Part shown: positions 8,820-18,100 of the stretch, piece after piece
Layout: each line of letters opens with the position of its first letter
Numbering within the stretch: position 1 is the stretch's first letter
Assembly: GCA_025927475.1 (NCBI GenBank)
Contig: JAICLL010000047.1
Location: 1 to 37,320, forward strand
DNA length: 37,320 nucleotides
Origin: Pirellulales bacterium
GTDB lineage: Bacteria > Planctomycetota > Planctomycetia > Pirellulales > JAICIG01
Direction of reading: 5' to 3'
Translations under genes and position numbers: made by a program
The notes under the pieces: model-generated
What the model was told of the DNA's origin: nothing
Database searches by the model: none
What the model saw: only the letters and a program-made list of their open reading frames with translations

Positions 8820-9467
8820 TCACTTGATCGAATGCACCAGCTTCTCGGCATCGTCTTCGGTGTATTGCTCGGCGGGAAGCTGCGCCATCAACATGGCCGT
8901 GCCCTTTTTGCCTTTAAACACACCGATGACCTGCACATATTCTTGATCGGTGCCCGGGTCTTTCGCCTTTTGAATATTGAACGTCGCCGGCTCATCGCGG
9001 ATGATGACTTCGATACTGCGCGTTTCGAGTACTTCAAGATGCTTGGTGCCCTGGCCCTGCTGATTTAACGACTGTTCCATTTGCCGCTTGAGATCTTCTT
9101 GGCTGGCCGAGCCAAATCCCGCCGAAAACTCGGTGAGAAATACGCCACCCTGATGATTCGACCCTTGATACACCACCATCGTCATTGACTGATCGGTGAA
9201 CGGAATGGCGAACGAAAATCCGGTGGCCGGCTGGAACCCCTCGGGTATTTCGACGTCGGCAATCCCTCTGCTGAGCTCAGCAATGGCTGCCGGATCGGTG
9301 ACCGGCTTGAAGCCCTTACCGAACTGCCAGGTCATGAGCCCGCCCACGCCGCAGCAGAGCAACAGCATAACGCCGCAGCCAAGTCCCAAAAAAAGCCAGA
9401 TTTTGCCGCCGCCGCCTTGCCGCGGAGCTGGTTCATAAGCGGGGGGTGAGTTGGGATCAATCGACAT
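8820..9467 (-). CDS. Membrane-anchored protein of unknown function
   Basis: A 215-residue protein starting MSIDPNSPPAYEP. It has a proline/glycine-rich cytoplasmic N-terminus (1-21), one strongly hydrophobic helix (about 23-46, rich in Cys and Gly), and a soluble C-terminal domain of about 165 residues facing outside. The soluble part alternates strands and helices (FSFAIPFTDQSMTMVVYQG, RSIEVIIRDEPATFNIQ, YVQVIGVFKGKKGTAMLMAQ) and has no recognised catalytic motif. Planctomycetes have many proteins of this layout. An in-frame ATG 15 codons upstream is less likely. The gene diverges from rlmN across about 110 bp. Confidence 0.75.
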   Translation of the reverse strand: MSIDPNSPPAYEPAPRQGGGGKIWLFLGLGCGVMLLLCCGVGGLMTWQFGKGFKPVTDPAAIAELSRGIADVEIPEGFQPATGFSFAIPFTDQSMTMVVYQGSNHQGGVFLTEFSAGFGSASQEDLKRQMEQSLNQQGQGTKHLEVLETRSIEVIIRDEPATFNIQKAKDPGTDQEYVQVIGVFKGKKGTAMLMAQLPAEQYTEDDAEKLVHSIK

Positions 9468-9545
9468 CGTAGGAAAATCCTGGAAATTGGCAGGCCAAAA
9501 CAAAGCCGACACGAGGAGCGAGCATTGTCAAGCGTCTGGCGGCAA

Positions 9546-9576
9546 CTGTCAATGTCTTCACCGCGTTCGGTATAAT
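9546..9576 (+). promoter_or_regulatory. Candidate sigma-70 promoter running into the first rlmN ATG
   Basis: A perfect TATAAT lies at 9571-9576 and shares two bases with the first ATG of rlmN (9575). A CTGTCA at 9546-9551 matches four of six bases of the -35 consensus, though the 19-bp spacing is long. If this promoter is used, transcription would begin downstream of that ATG and translation would need a later start, such as the GTG at 9626. Confidence 0.35.
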
Positions 9577-10693
9577 GAACGTTGCCGCGAACCAAGCCTC
9601 CCGTTTCTTTGCCGACAGTAACAACGTGTCGCACCTTCTCGATCAAACTTCCGAACAGCTTCATCAATGGATGCGCGAGCGCGGCTTGCCGGGCTACCGC
9701 GCCGGCCAGGTGAGCGGCTGGCTGTTCCAACGGCGGGCTGACGCCTTCGACCAGATGAGCGACCTGCCCAAGTCGCTCCGCGCGGCGCTGGCCGAGTCTT
9801 TCACGTTTTGGACGACCACCATAGCCGCCCACCGCCGTTCGTCCGACGGCACCGAAAAACTGCTGCTCCAGTTGGCCGATGGACACAAGATTGAATGCGT
9901 GCTCATCCGCGAAGGCAGCCGGCGGACTGTCTGCATTAGCACACAGGTGGGCTGCGCCATGGGTTGCGTCTTCTGCGCCAGCGGGCTGGACGGAGTCGCC
10001 CGAAACCTGACCACCGGCGAAATTGTCGAACAATTGTTGCGGCTCGATCGTTTGCTGCCGGCCGCGGAACGGCTCAGCAACATCGTGGTGATGGGCATGG
10101 GCGAGCCGCTGGCCAATCTCGACCGGCTGTTGCCGGCGTTGGAGGTAGCCAGCAGCCCGGCGGGGCTGGGCATCGGCGCGCGGCGGATTACGATCTCGAC
10201 CGTGGGCCTGCCGGCGGCGATCGACCGTCTGGCCGAACTCGATTGCCACTACCATTTGGCGGTCTCGCTGCACGCGCCCAATGATAAACTGCGCAGCGAA
10301 CTGGTGCCGGTGAATCGCAACATCGGCATTGCACCCATCTTGGCCGCCGCCGACCGCTATTTCGAGCACACCGGGCGGCGGCTGACTTTTGAATATGTGT
10401 TGCTGGGCGGCGTGAACGACCGACCCGAGCATGCCCGGCAGCTTGCAGCGCTTCTGAAAGGCAAGACGGCCCTGCTCAACGTCATTCCTTATAACCCGGT
10501 GGCGGGGCTGCCCTATCTCACACCGGCGGGCAAGTCGCTGGTGTTGTTTCTTGGCATCTTGACCGACGCTGGCATCAACGTGCAGGTGCGACAGCGCAAG
10601 GGCGACAAGATCGATGCCGCCTGCGGACAGTTGCGCCGGTCAAGAGCGGCGGCGATGAACGTTAAAGTCCAGGTTGCAAAACAGATTGGATGA
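9575..10693 (+). CDS. rlmN: 23S rRNA (adenine2503-C2)-methyltransferase RlmN
   Basis: A radical-SAM enzyme that methylates A2503 of 23S rRNA (and, in E. coli, A37 of some tRNAs). The 4Fe-4S cluster motif CxxxCxxC is at C127, C131 and C134 (GCAMGCVFC). The two Cys used in the ping-pong methyl transfer are visible: C120 just before the cluster (TVCISTQ) and C350 near the C-terminus (DAACGQL). Other RlmN hallmarks are NIVVMGMGEPLAN, AVSLHAPND and NVIPYNP. Length (372) is normal. The listed start is the upstream ATG at 9575, but the GTG at 9626 would give a conserved-looking N-terminus (SHLLDQTSEQLHQW) and fits the TATAAT that overlaps 9575. It converges with the dehydrogenase gene 21 bp downstream. 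Confidence 0.95.
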   Translation: MNVAANQASRFFADSNNVSHLLDQTSEQLHQWMRERGLPGYRAGQVSGWLFQRRADAFDQMSDLPKSLRAALAESFTFWTTTIAAHRRSSDGTEKLLLQLADGHKIECVLIREGSRRTVCISTQVGCAMGCVFCASGLDGVARNLTTGEIVEQLLRLDRLLPAAERLSNIVVMGMGEPLANLDRLLPALEVASSPAGLGIGARRITISTVGLPAAIDRLAELDCHYHLAVSLHAPNDKLRSELVPVNRNIGIAPILAAADRYFEHTGRRLTFEYVLLGGVNDRPEHARQLAALLKGKTALLNVIPYNPVAGLPYLTPAGKSLVLFLGILTDAGINVQVRQRKGDKIDAACGQLRRSRAAAMNVKVQVAKQIG

Positions 10694-10714
10694 CGCTGCC
10701 GGAATGCGGCTTAA

Positions 10715-11692
10715 CTACGAGGGCGCGTTGACCCACGATCGCAGCGGCTTGCCCTCGAGTCCCAGCAAGAGGTTGTCGGCGCAAATCTCGGCCATGCCGT
10801 TGCGGCTCGACACGGTGGCGCTGGCAATGTGCGGAGCGATCACGACGTTGGGCAACTGCAACAGCGGATCGTCGAGCCGCGGCGGCTCGGGATCGGTTAC
10901 ATCCAGCCCGGCGGCGAAGAGGTCTCCGTTTTTCAAGGCTGCACACAAGTCGGCCTGCACGTGCAGCGGACCGCGGGCGCTGTTGACGAACACCGCCGTG
11001 GGCTTCATCTTTTTGAACGCCGCCGCATTGAACATGCCTTGCGTGGTGGCATTCAGATCGGCGTGGACCGAAACAAAATCCGACTCTCGCAGCAGCGTGT
11101 CGAAGTCGACGCGCAAGGCGCCGAAGTCGCGCTCGGCGGCTTCATTGGCATAGTGGTCGTGATAGAGCACGCGCATCTCCCAGCCGCCGAAGCATTTTTT
11201 CGCCATGGCATAACCGATCCGCCCCATGCCGACGATGCCGAGGGTTTTGCCGCACAGGTCCTGGCCAATGTGGCCCAGCGGCTCCCAGGTTTTCCATTGG
11301 CCGTCGAGCACATAGCGATGCCCTGTCACCACGTGCCGCGCAGCCGCGATCAGCAGGGCAAACGCCAGGTCGGCAGTCGCCTCGGTGAGTACGCCCGGCG
11401 TGTTGCCGACGCGGATCCCGCGGCGACTGGCTTCCATCACGTCGATGTTGTTGAAGCCGACCGCGTAATTGCTAATCACCTTGAGCTGCGGACCCGCGGC
11501 GTCCATCAACTCGGCGTCGACCTTTTCGGTGAGCAAAGTCAACACACCGTCGCAACCATGAATCTTATTTAAGAGCACGTCGCGCGGCGGCGGAAGCTGC
11601 TCCGGCCAGACTTCGGCCTGGCAGGCGGCCTGAACGCGATCGAGCCCCGCCGCCGGGATGCGGCGCGTAACAAACACCTTCGGATGCGGCAT
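10715..11692 (-). CDS. D-2-hydroxyacid dehydrogenase (glyoxylate/hydroxypyruvate reductase type)
   Basis: A 325-residue NAD(P)-dependent dehydrogenase. The Rossmann motif GMGRIG is at residues 155-160, and the catalytic triad of the family is complete: R240 (NSARGP), E269 (DPEPPRLDDP) and H288 (APHIASAT). The substrate-side loop NYAVGFNNID (75-84) and EATADLAFAL (104-113) match glyoxylate reductase/D-glycerate dehydrogenase better than phosphoglycerate dehydrogenase; there is no C-terminal ACT domain. It likely interconverts hydroxypyruvate or glyoxylate with D-glycerate or glycolate in the cytoplasm. The ATG at 11692 is preceded by a short GGGA stretch and starts right at the conserved KVFVTRRIP. 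Exact substrate preference cannot be decided from sequence alone. Confidence 0.9.
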   Translation of the reverse strand: MPHPKVFVTRRIPAAGLDRVQAACQAEVWPEQLPPPRDVLLNKIHGCDGVLTLLTEKVDAELMDAAGPQLKVISNYAVGFNNIDVMEASRRGIRVGNTPGVLTEATADLAFALLIAAARHVVTGHRYVLDGQWKTWEPLGHIGQDLCGKTLGIVGMGRIGYAMAKKCFGGWEMRVLYHDHYANEAAERDFGALRVDFDTLLRESDFVSVHADLNATTQGMFNAAAFKKMKPTAVFVNSARGPLHVQADLCAALKNGDLFAAGLDVTDPEPPRLDDPLLQLPNVVIAPHIASATVSSRNGMAEICADNLLLGLEGKPLRSWVNAPS

Positions 11693-11791
11693 TGGCGATT
11701 CCCGTGATTCCGGTAACATACCTGGACGATCTTTCAGGCGATTGTACCGGCCCACGCTTCGGGAGGGAACGCCCTCCGCGATGTCAAGCGC

Positions 11792-12037
11792 CTACGCGCA
11801 GGTCAGCTTATGCGGATGCTGATCGACCGCCTGTCGTAAGGCCAAAAGCCCCGCGCGGTCGGGCATTTCACGCAGCAATTGGAGCAAGTCATCGGGGCAC
11901 ATGCCCCACACCGCTTCGGCCGCGTCGATCCGCACCATGACTTTGCCATCCGGCTGCGGATCGAAACGCACCTCGTAACCCGCCGGCCCGATCACCCGCT
12001 TGAGCTCTTCATGAATCTGTTCGTTCCGTGCAATCAT
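11792..12037 (-). CDS. Small conserved-looking protein of unknown function
   Basis: An 81-residue soluble protein starting MIARNEQIHEELKRVIG. The start is decided by an unusually good ribosome-binding site: AAGGAG ends 8 bases before the ATG at 12037. An earlier in-frame ATG at 12079 has no such signal. The sequence looks like helix, strand, strand, helix (EELKRVIGPAGYEVRFDPQPDGKVMVRIDAAEAVWGM, then PDDLLQLLREMPDRAGLLALRQAV). No family is recognised. It is divergent from the helicase gene and follows the dehydrogenase gene in a different transcription unit. Confidence 0.65.
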   Translation of the reverse strand: MIARNEQIHEELKRVIGPAGYEVRFDPQPDGKVMVRIDAAEAVWGMCPDDLLQLLREMPDRAGLLALRQAVDQHPHKLTCA

Positions 12038-12057
12038 GGCGAGGGCTCCTTTTTCAA
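12031..12057 (-). promoter_or_regulatory. Strong Shine-Dalgarno deciding the start at 12037
   Basis: On the reverse strand aaaaaggag is followed by ccctcgcc and the ATG. The purine run matches the anti-SD sequence over at least six bases at ideal spacing. Such sites are scarce in this window, where most genes show weak or no SD. Confidence 0.6.
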
Positions 12058-12151
12058 CGACTGCGGTCTCCAAAGACATCGTCTCGGTGCAAGTGCCGTA
12101 CCTCCAGGCAGCCTTTGCAAACCTCTACGGAACCGGTACTATCTTCGCTCC

Positions 12152-14131
12152 ATGCCCGTTCATTTGAATGCCGCCCAACGCGATGCCGTAAGCACACTTT
12201 CCGGGCCGCTGCTGGTGCTGGCGGGCGCCGGCACCGGCAAAACGCGCGTGGTGACCTACCGCATTGCCGAGTTGATTAAGCACGGCACGCCGCCCGATCG
12301 CATTCTGGCCGTGACGTTCACCAACAAGGCCGCCGGCGAAATGCAACAGCGGGCGGCCGAGCTGCTTGGCAAACGGCGCAAGGGCCAACGCAAGCCCGAG
12401 ATCTCGACCTTCCACTCGCTCTGCGTGCGTGTGCTGCGGCGGCATATTACGCGGCTGGGGTATCCGGCCCAGTTTGCCATTTACGACCGCGGCGATCAGG
12501 AGAGCGTGGCCCGCGCGGCCTTGCGCGACATTCGCGTGCCCGGCGAGGTGTTGCGCCCCAGCGATCTGATCAACTTCATCAGCCGCTGGAAGACCGCCTC
12601 GGTGCGGCCTGCCGAGGCCGTGGCGCTGGCCGCCAGTGACAAGGAGCACCTGGCCGCGATGGCCTATCGCCGCTATCAACGCGCGTTGAAGGCGGCCGGC
12701 GCGGTCGACTTCGACGACCTGCTGCTCTGCACCGAAGAGCTGTTTGCCACCGCGCCCGACGCATTGGCCGCCGAAGCAGGCCGCTTCAGCCACCTGCTCA
12801 TCGACGAGTATCAAGACACCAATGGGGCGCAATACCGCATTATCAAGTGCCTGGCCGCGCCGCACCGCAACCTGTGCGTGGTGGGCGACGACGACCAGTC
12901 GATCTATGGCTGGCGCGGGGCCGAGGTGACGCACATCTTGCGCTTCCAACGCGATTGGCCCGAGGCCAAAGTGGTGCGGCTGGAAGAAAACTATCGCTCG
13001 TGCGGCGCCATCTTGGAAATGGCCAACCGGTTGATTGCGTTCAATCGCCACCGGCACGACAAAGTGTTGCGGGCGTTTCGCGAAGCGGGCGAGCCGCCCC
13101 GCGTGTTGCAGTTCCCCGACGAAACGACCGAGGCCAACCAGGTGGTCGAGGAAATTCGCTCGCAAATTTTCCGCCGCATCGCCCAGCCGCGCGATTTTGC
13201 CATCTTGTGCCGAACCAACGAGCAGCCGCGGGCCTTCGAGCAAGAATTGCGGCGGGCCAAGCTGCCGTATGTATTGATCGGCGGCATGTCCTTCTTCGAT
13301 CGCAAAGAGGTGCGCGATATTCTGGCATATCTGCGCGTGCTCGCCTTTCCGCGCGACGAAGTATCGCTGCTGCGAATCATCAACACGCCGCCGCGCGGCA
13401 TCGGCCAGCGGGCCGTCGAACGGTTGCTCGCGCAAGCGGTCGGGCAAGGACGCCCGCTCTGGGAAGTCTTGCCCGAAGCGGCCTCGATCGACCAATTGCC
13501 CCAGCCGGTGGTGAAAGGGGTGCAAGCGTTTCGGCAATTGATCGAACAATACCAAGGGCAGTTGTCCGAGCGGCCGCTGGTCGACCTGGTGGGAGAGATG
13601 GTTCATCGCATCGGCTACCAGGATGAGATCAACCGCCAATACAAAGAACCGGCCGATCAACTTGCCCGCTGGAACTCGGTGGAAGAAGTCATCAATGCTT
13701 TGGCCGCCTATCAGCAACGAGCCGAGGAACCCAGTCTGATGGGTTTTTTAGAAGACGTGGCGCTGGTGGGCCGCGAAGACCAGCAAGACAAAGAATCGCA
13801 GCTTGCTCGAAATGCCATCGTGCTGATGACGTTGCACAGCGCCAAGGGGCTGGAGTTTCCGCAGGTGTACTTGGTGGGCATGGAAGAGGGCATTTTGCCG
13901 CATCACCGCTCGATCGGCGACAACGACTCCGCCGTGGATGAAGAGCGGCGGCTGTGCTACGTGGGCGTGACGCGCGCTCGCGATCGGCTGACGATGACGC
14001 TGGCCCTCAACCGCAACAAATGGGGCAAGAGCCGTCCGACGCAGCCCAGCCGATTCTTGTTTGAGTTGTTGGGCAAGGCGGAGCGGCCCCAGCCCGCGGG
14101 CGAAAGCACGCGGCGGAAACGAGTCTCGTAA
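12152..14131 (+). CDS. UvrD/PcrA-family superfamily 1 DNA helicase
   Basis: A 659-residue ATP-dependent 3'-5' DNA helicase. Motifs appear in family order: Q-motif and LNAAQRDAV (5-13), Walker A GAGTGKT (25-31), FTNKAAGEM (56-64), motif II DEYQDT (218-223), motif III GDDDQSIYGWRG (245-256), motif IV LEENYRS, TLHSAKGLEF (V) and YVGVTRARDRL (VI). Length and motif wording fit UvrD/PcrA/Rep, which act in nucleotide excision and mismatch repair and clear protein roadblocks. The C-terminus ends soon after motif VI (about 45 residues), without the long basic tail of PcrA. Start MPVHLNAAQR is chosen from the domain boundary. It stands alone as a transcription unit, divergent from the small gene at 12037. 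Confidence 0.92.
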   Translation: MPVHLNAAQRDAVSTLSGPLLVLAGAGTGKTRVVTYRIAELIKHGTPPDRILAVTFTNKAAGEMQQRAAELLGKRRKGQRKPEISTFHSLCVRVLRRHITRLGYPAQFAIYDRGDQESVARAALRDIRVPGEVLRPSDLINFISRWKTASVRPAEAVALAASDKEHLAAMAYRRYQRALKAAGAVDFDDLLLCTEELFATAPDALAAEAGRFSHLLIDEYQDTNGAQYRIIKCLAAPHRNLCVVGDDDQSIYGWRGAEVTHILRFQRDWPEAKVVRLEENYRSCGAILEMANRLIAFNRHRHDKVLRAFREAGEPPRVLQFPDETTEANQVVEEIRSQIFRRIAQPRDFAILCRTNEQPRAFEQELRRAKLPYVLIGGMSFFDRKEVRDILAYLRVLAFPRDEVSLLRIINTPPRGIGQRAVERLLAQAVGQGRPLWEVLPEAASIDQLPQPVVKGVQAFRQLIEQYQGQLSERPLVDLVGEMVHRIGYQDEINRQYKEPADQLARWNSVEEVINALAAYQQRAEEPSLMGFLEDVALVGREDQQDKESQLARNAIVLMTLHSAKGLEFPQVYLVGMEEGILPHHRSIGDNDSAVDEERRLCYVGVTRARDRLTMTLALNRNKWGKSRPTQPSRFLFELLGKAERPQPAGESTRRKRVS

Positions 14132-14145
14132 TACAGCCGCTCTTG

Positions 14146-14192
14146 TTGCTTTGCCGCCTCGTGGCGTGCCACCAAGTGAGGCGAAAAGGCAA
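14146..14192 (+). terminator. Stem-loop downstream of the helicase gene
   Basis: Starting 14 bp after the helicase stop, 14146-14160 (ttgctttgccgcctc) pairs imperfectly with 14178-14192 (gaggcgaaaaggcaa), about 11 of 15 positions. The loop holds a perfect small hairpin, gtggc-gt-gccac (14161-14172). A second short stem ttggcc/ggccaa follows at 14207-14222. There is no clear T-run, so this is at best a weak intrinsic terminator. Confidence 0.35.
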
Positions 14193-14362
14193 CGGCCCTC
14201 TCGGAACGGTTGGCCGACCGGCCAAAAGCTCATTGCCGATTTCCCGCGAGATCTGGCCTATTCTTCGTGCTTCAGCCAGCGGCTGGCGAGCAATGGCCGG
14301 GCGAGGCGCGCCAGTTGCTTTTCGGTTCGGGCAATCCAACACTGCCCCCTGCCAGAACTGCC

Positions 14363-14872
14363 ATGACGCGCCTCGTTGTCCGACGCCGGCCCATTCGACT
14401 TCGCCGGCCCATGCTGACCGTCGTCCCGCTGCTGGTGGCAACCGGGTGGATGTGCGGCTTTGGCGGCGCGGTGGAATCGAGCAGGCCCGCGCTCGATTCT
14501 TGGCGACGCACAGCCCAAGGCTGGGAGCGTGGTTATTGGACGACACTGGGCAAGCCGCCCGGCAATGCGCCCCTGCATCCCGCGGCGTTCACGACGCTGC
14601 TGCTGATGCTAGCGGCGATGGACTTCATTCAATGGGACGACTGTGCGGCCCGCGAGGCGGTTGTAGCAAGTTCTACCGATTCGCTCGGATGCGAACCGTC
14701 GCGGCGGCTAGGGCCGAGCGCCGGAGCTTTCTGGCGCGAATGCCAGGTCACGGCGATCCGCACTCCGCATTCCGCACATTGCACTCCGCCGGCTCGGCCA
14801 GCCGCACCGTGCCGCGGCGATCGCCATCGGCGATCATCGTGCCCCAAGCCTCGCCTCCCGGAGCGCTCTTAA
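14363..14872 (+). CDS. Small membrane protein with an abnormal C-terminal extension
   Basis: The first 95 or so residues look like a real protein. A basic N-terminus (RLVVRRRPIRLRRP) is followed by a hydrophobic helix (MLTVVPLLVATGWMCGFGG) and SRPALDSWRRTAQGWERGYW. A second hydrophobic segment (HPAAFTTLLLMLAAMDF) comes next. The motif WRRTaqGWE followed by a Pro-rich turn and a C-terminal helix resembles small unassigned planctomycete membrane proteins that normally end just after the second helix. Here the frame continues for about 70 residues of Arg/Pro/Ser-rich sequence, including translated TCCGCA repeats and sequence antisense to the next gene. The normal stop may have been lost by mutation. 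An internal ATG at 14411 is an alternative start. Confidence 0.5.
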   Translation: MTRLVVRRRPIRLRRPMLTVVPLLVATGWMCGFGGAVESSRPALDSWRRTAQGWERGYWTTLGKPPGNAPLHPAAFTTLLLMLAAMDFIQWDDCAAREAVVASSTDSLGCEPSRRLGPSAGAFWRECQVTAIRTPHSAHCTPPARPAAPCRGDRHRRSSCPKPRLPERS

Positions 14873-15062
14873 AGACGTCTTTGAGCGAGCGCGCCTTCAC
14901 GCGGGCGATGCTCAGCACGAGTTCGTCGCGGACGATCGGAGTGCCGCTGAGCCACTGCCGCCACAGCACCTGAATGCAAGCGGCTTGCTGTGCTGAAAAG
15001 CGGTACTCGCGACCGTACCAGTTGACCGTTTTGAAATCTGGCGAATGAGTCGGGGTAGGCAT
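14748..15062 (-). CDS. Small winged-helix-like protein
   Basis: A 104-residue protein. The core (VNWYGREYRFSAQQAACIQVLWRQW, then RDELVLSIARVKARSLKDVFKSAPGGEAWGTMI) reads as strand, helix, helix, helix and wing, and recalls short unassigned planctomycete proteins with a predicted DNA-binding winged helix. The last 15 residues (ECNVRNAECGSP) are translated from the GGAATGCGGAGTGC-type repeat, so the original stop was probably near 14790. It starts 57 bp after the kinase-tubulin stop in the same direction and is probably the last gene of that operon. Its tail overlaps the end of the forward frame at 14363-14872. DNA binding is an inference from shape only. Confidence 0.62.
   Translation of the reverse strand: MPTPTHSPDFKTVNWYGREYRFSAQQAACIQVLWRQWLSGTPIVRDELVLSIARVKARSLKDVFKSAPGGEAWGTMIADGDRRGTVRLAEPAECNVRNAECGSP
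14754..14790. repeat. Short TCCGCA/ACTCCGC direct repeats
   Basis: The stretch contains actccgc at two places and ttccgcaca between, giving a degenerate 7-10-bp tandem pattern. It is translated at the 3' ends of both overlapping frames here. Similar ATTCCGC tracts are remembered from planctomycete intergenic DNA; this was not checked. Confidence 0.4.
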
Positions 15063-15119
15063 GGGTAGGTAGTGGCTCGTGGTCTGTCAGGTTACTTCGC
15101 ATTCCGCCCCCGATGCCCT

Positions 15120-18100
15120 TTATCGGGCCAAAGCGGCGGCGCGTTCACGGGCGCCTAGCGGCGCCCAGGAGACGTCGTTACGAGTTAACACACGGCGGGC
15201 AGCCGCGGCGTAGTCAGGACGGTTTCCGATCAGGGCCGTCGCCGCTTTGGCCAGCGATACTTGCTCGCCCTCGCAACAAAGCACCAGGTCGCTATCGGCG
15301 TCGAACAGCGTCAGCGCCACGTCGGGCATTTGCTGCTTGATGGTTTCCGCCAGCGCGCCGCCGTTGCGGCCTTTCGGCAGTACGGCTAACAGTCGCTCCG
15401 CGGCGCCCACGCGGCCCAAACGCGAGGTTGCCTTGTCCGCCGCGCTCGACAGCGACTGTACCAGCTGCGCCTGATTTGGGTGCCGTTCCAAGAGAAAATG
15501 CGCCGCGTCTACTTCTTCCAACGCCTGCAAGACCAGCGTTCGAGCGCGCTGTTGCAATCGTTCGTGCAGCAACTTCCAGGTGTCGGCCTCGGCGGCGGCC
15601 AGCGCCAGCAGCCCGCCCTGGGAGTCGATCAGTTCCGCTTGAACGCTGCGCTCAAATTCGAGGACATAGTCAGGATCGACCAATTGCGGCAGCGGCGCCA
15701 GCGAGCGCGGAACCTCGCCCGATCGCGGCCGGGCTTCCGCGCGTTGGTCGGCGGCCGGCTCGGCCGGGCCGCCAAAACTGCGGGCAAGCTGCTCCAGCCG
15801 CGGTCGCAAACGCACCAGTTGCTCGTTGAAGCCCGACAGGCTGCTGGCCACCGATTGCAGCATGGCAGCCAGGCTGCGATCGATCATCGCTTGCACGCGC
15901 AACTGACAATAAAGCAGCAGACGGGCTTCAGCGTCGCCGGCCGACATGCCGCTCCAAAAGTGCCACCACCGCGCGCCGGGCCGCCCGGCCTCGCCGCGCT
16001 GCAGCTTCGATCCCAGCGCCATCGCAGCCGCCAGCTCGCGGCGCTGGCGTTCATCGGCGGTCTGCCGCAAGCCACGCAGATGTTCTTGAAACATACTGAC
16101 CGCCATCAGCGCGGCCGGCAGCCTCGCCCGCGGCGTATCGACCAGTTCCGAGATCGACTTGGTGAGCGAGCCGGTCAGCGCCCCCGCCAGCTTACGGGCC
16201 GCTTCTTGAATGGTTTGCTCCAGGCGCGATGGATTGAGCGGCTGCGTGGGGTCGGTCGCGACGGACAAACCCAACACCGCGTGAATGCGGCGCAAGGCCT
16301 CGGCATAGGGGCCCTCGGCTCGCGTGCCGCTCTCCAACGCGGCGTGCGGATGGAAAGCGCCCTGAGCCAGCAAGTTGCGGAAATAGATGTCCGCGTTGCC
16401 GCCCAGCGTTTGATCGACAACCGCTTGCAGCCGCTCGTCCAGGTCGTCGAGCTGAACATCGGGTTTCGACAACCGCACGGTGGGATGCTCGTTGTCGGCG
16501 AAGAAACCATGGATTAGCCGCTGGCAGAAGGCGTCGGCCTGGGCGCTGGCCACCGCGTATTTGTCGCAGCCGATGGAATACAGCCCGAACGTGCGCAACC
16601 GCGGCGTCTCGTGCGTCTCATACGACTGATGCGACAGCCGCCGGCAGCAATCGAGAGCCGCGCCGCAGGCGGTCGCCGCATCGAGATACAAATAATGAGC
16701 CGCGGTCTCCGCGGCGGCTTCAAAATCGGCCGGTTTCAGCTCATCGCCCAAGTCGATCAGGTAAGCGTCGCCAAAGGGCGGCTGCGAGAGTTCGCCGGCC
16801 GGCAAGATTTCCGCCGGCCCCACTCGATAAGCGCCGCCTCCCTGCATGAAGTGATTCAGCTCGGTGAGCGTGGCGTAGGCGTTCGCCTTGCGCAGGTCGT
16901 TGGCCGAGCTTTTGTGGAACGTGGCATGCAGCATCATGCCGCACACGCCATCGGGATCGAAATCGAGCGCGCTCAGCAACTGCCGCACGGCATAAGCCAC
17001 GTCCAACAGCATGCCGCCGCCCGTTCCGCCTGAAATCGACGATACAATAAACACGCGCGGTGAGGCATCGCGCAGCCCCATGCCGATGGTTTTGGCAGAG
17101 GTCTCTTCGGCTTCGGGCTGCACGGCTTCAACCAGCGTTTGCCGGATGCGCTCGATGATGGATTCGGCATGGTCGACAAACGCCAGCCGCCCCAGCGGGC
17201 GCAAGCCTTCGGTGTGCAGCGAACGCGGAATATTGTAGAGCCACCGCCGGCTGAGCCAGCTCAGGAGCTGATCAGACGCGGCGCGATAATCGGCCGGCTT
17301 GCGCAGCGGCAAGTACATGGTCTCGTCGGCTTGCAAGACTTCGGTTTCGTCGCCTTGTTCGGCGGTGCGCAGCGCGGTCGAATCGGTATCGAGCAGCAGA
17401 AACCGCAGGCTGGGAATGCTCTGGCGGTCGCCAAAACGCTGGCGCAACCGCCGCCGCAGCCGCCGCAACACCGCGGCCGCTGCCCCGCCCAGGCCGATAA
17501 ACACCGTCGGCCGCAGGCCGGTTTCGGTCAGCGCGGTCAGCGGTTCGAGCGGCTCAAGCTGAATCGGCTCGTCGGGCACGCTCGGACTGCCGCAATCGAT
17601 CGTTTCGTCAAGATGCGCGCAGGGCGTCGCGCGCAGGGCAATCGTGGCCCGCTGCTGCTCGTTGTCGAGCAATTCGGACGACTCGGCGGCGACCTGTGGC
17701 ACCGCCGCCGGACCCGCCAACAGCCGATCGACCAGCTCGCGGCAGGTGGCGAAGCGCGCCTCGGGCTGCTTCGACAAAGCCCGCCCGATGATCGCTCGGT
17801 CTTGCTCGCACAGCGCCGCCAATAGCGGCGGGCTGTGCAAGTGCTGAGCGGCCAACTGGGCCGTCGTCACCCCTGGGAACGGCAACACGCCGGTGAGCAT
17901 CTCTTGATAAACGATCGCCAGGCTGTATTGATCGCTCTGGCGGCTGGCCTTGCCGTCAAAAGCTTCGGGCGTGGCGTACAGCGGGGTCACGCCGCCGATG
18001 GTCGTGCAGTTGGTGTCTTGCAGGTCTTTCACCAGGCCGAAATCGGCCACCTTCACCCGCCCACCGACCAGCAGCAGATTTTCGGGCTTGATGTCCAGAT

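Noticed and set aside
12125..13717. 530-codon reverse open frame opposite the helicase gene
   Set aside because: The forward strand encodes all UvrD/PcrA motifs. The reverse product has no family character and mirrors codon-position GC bias.
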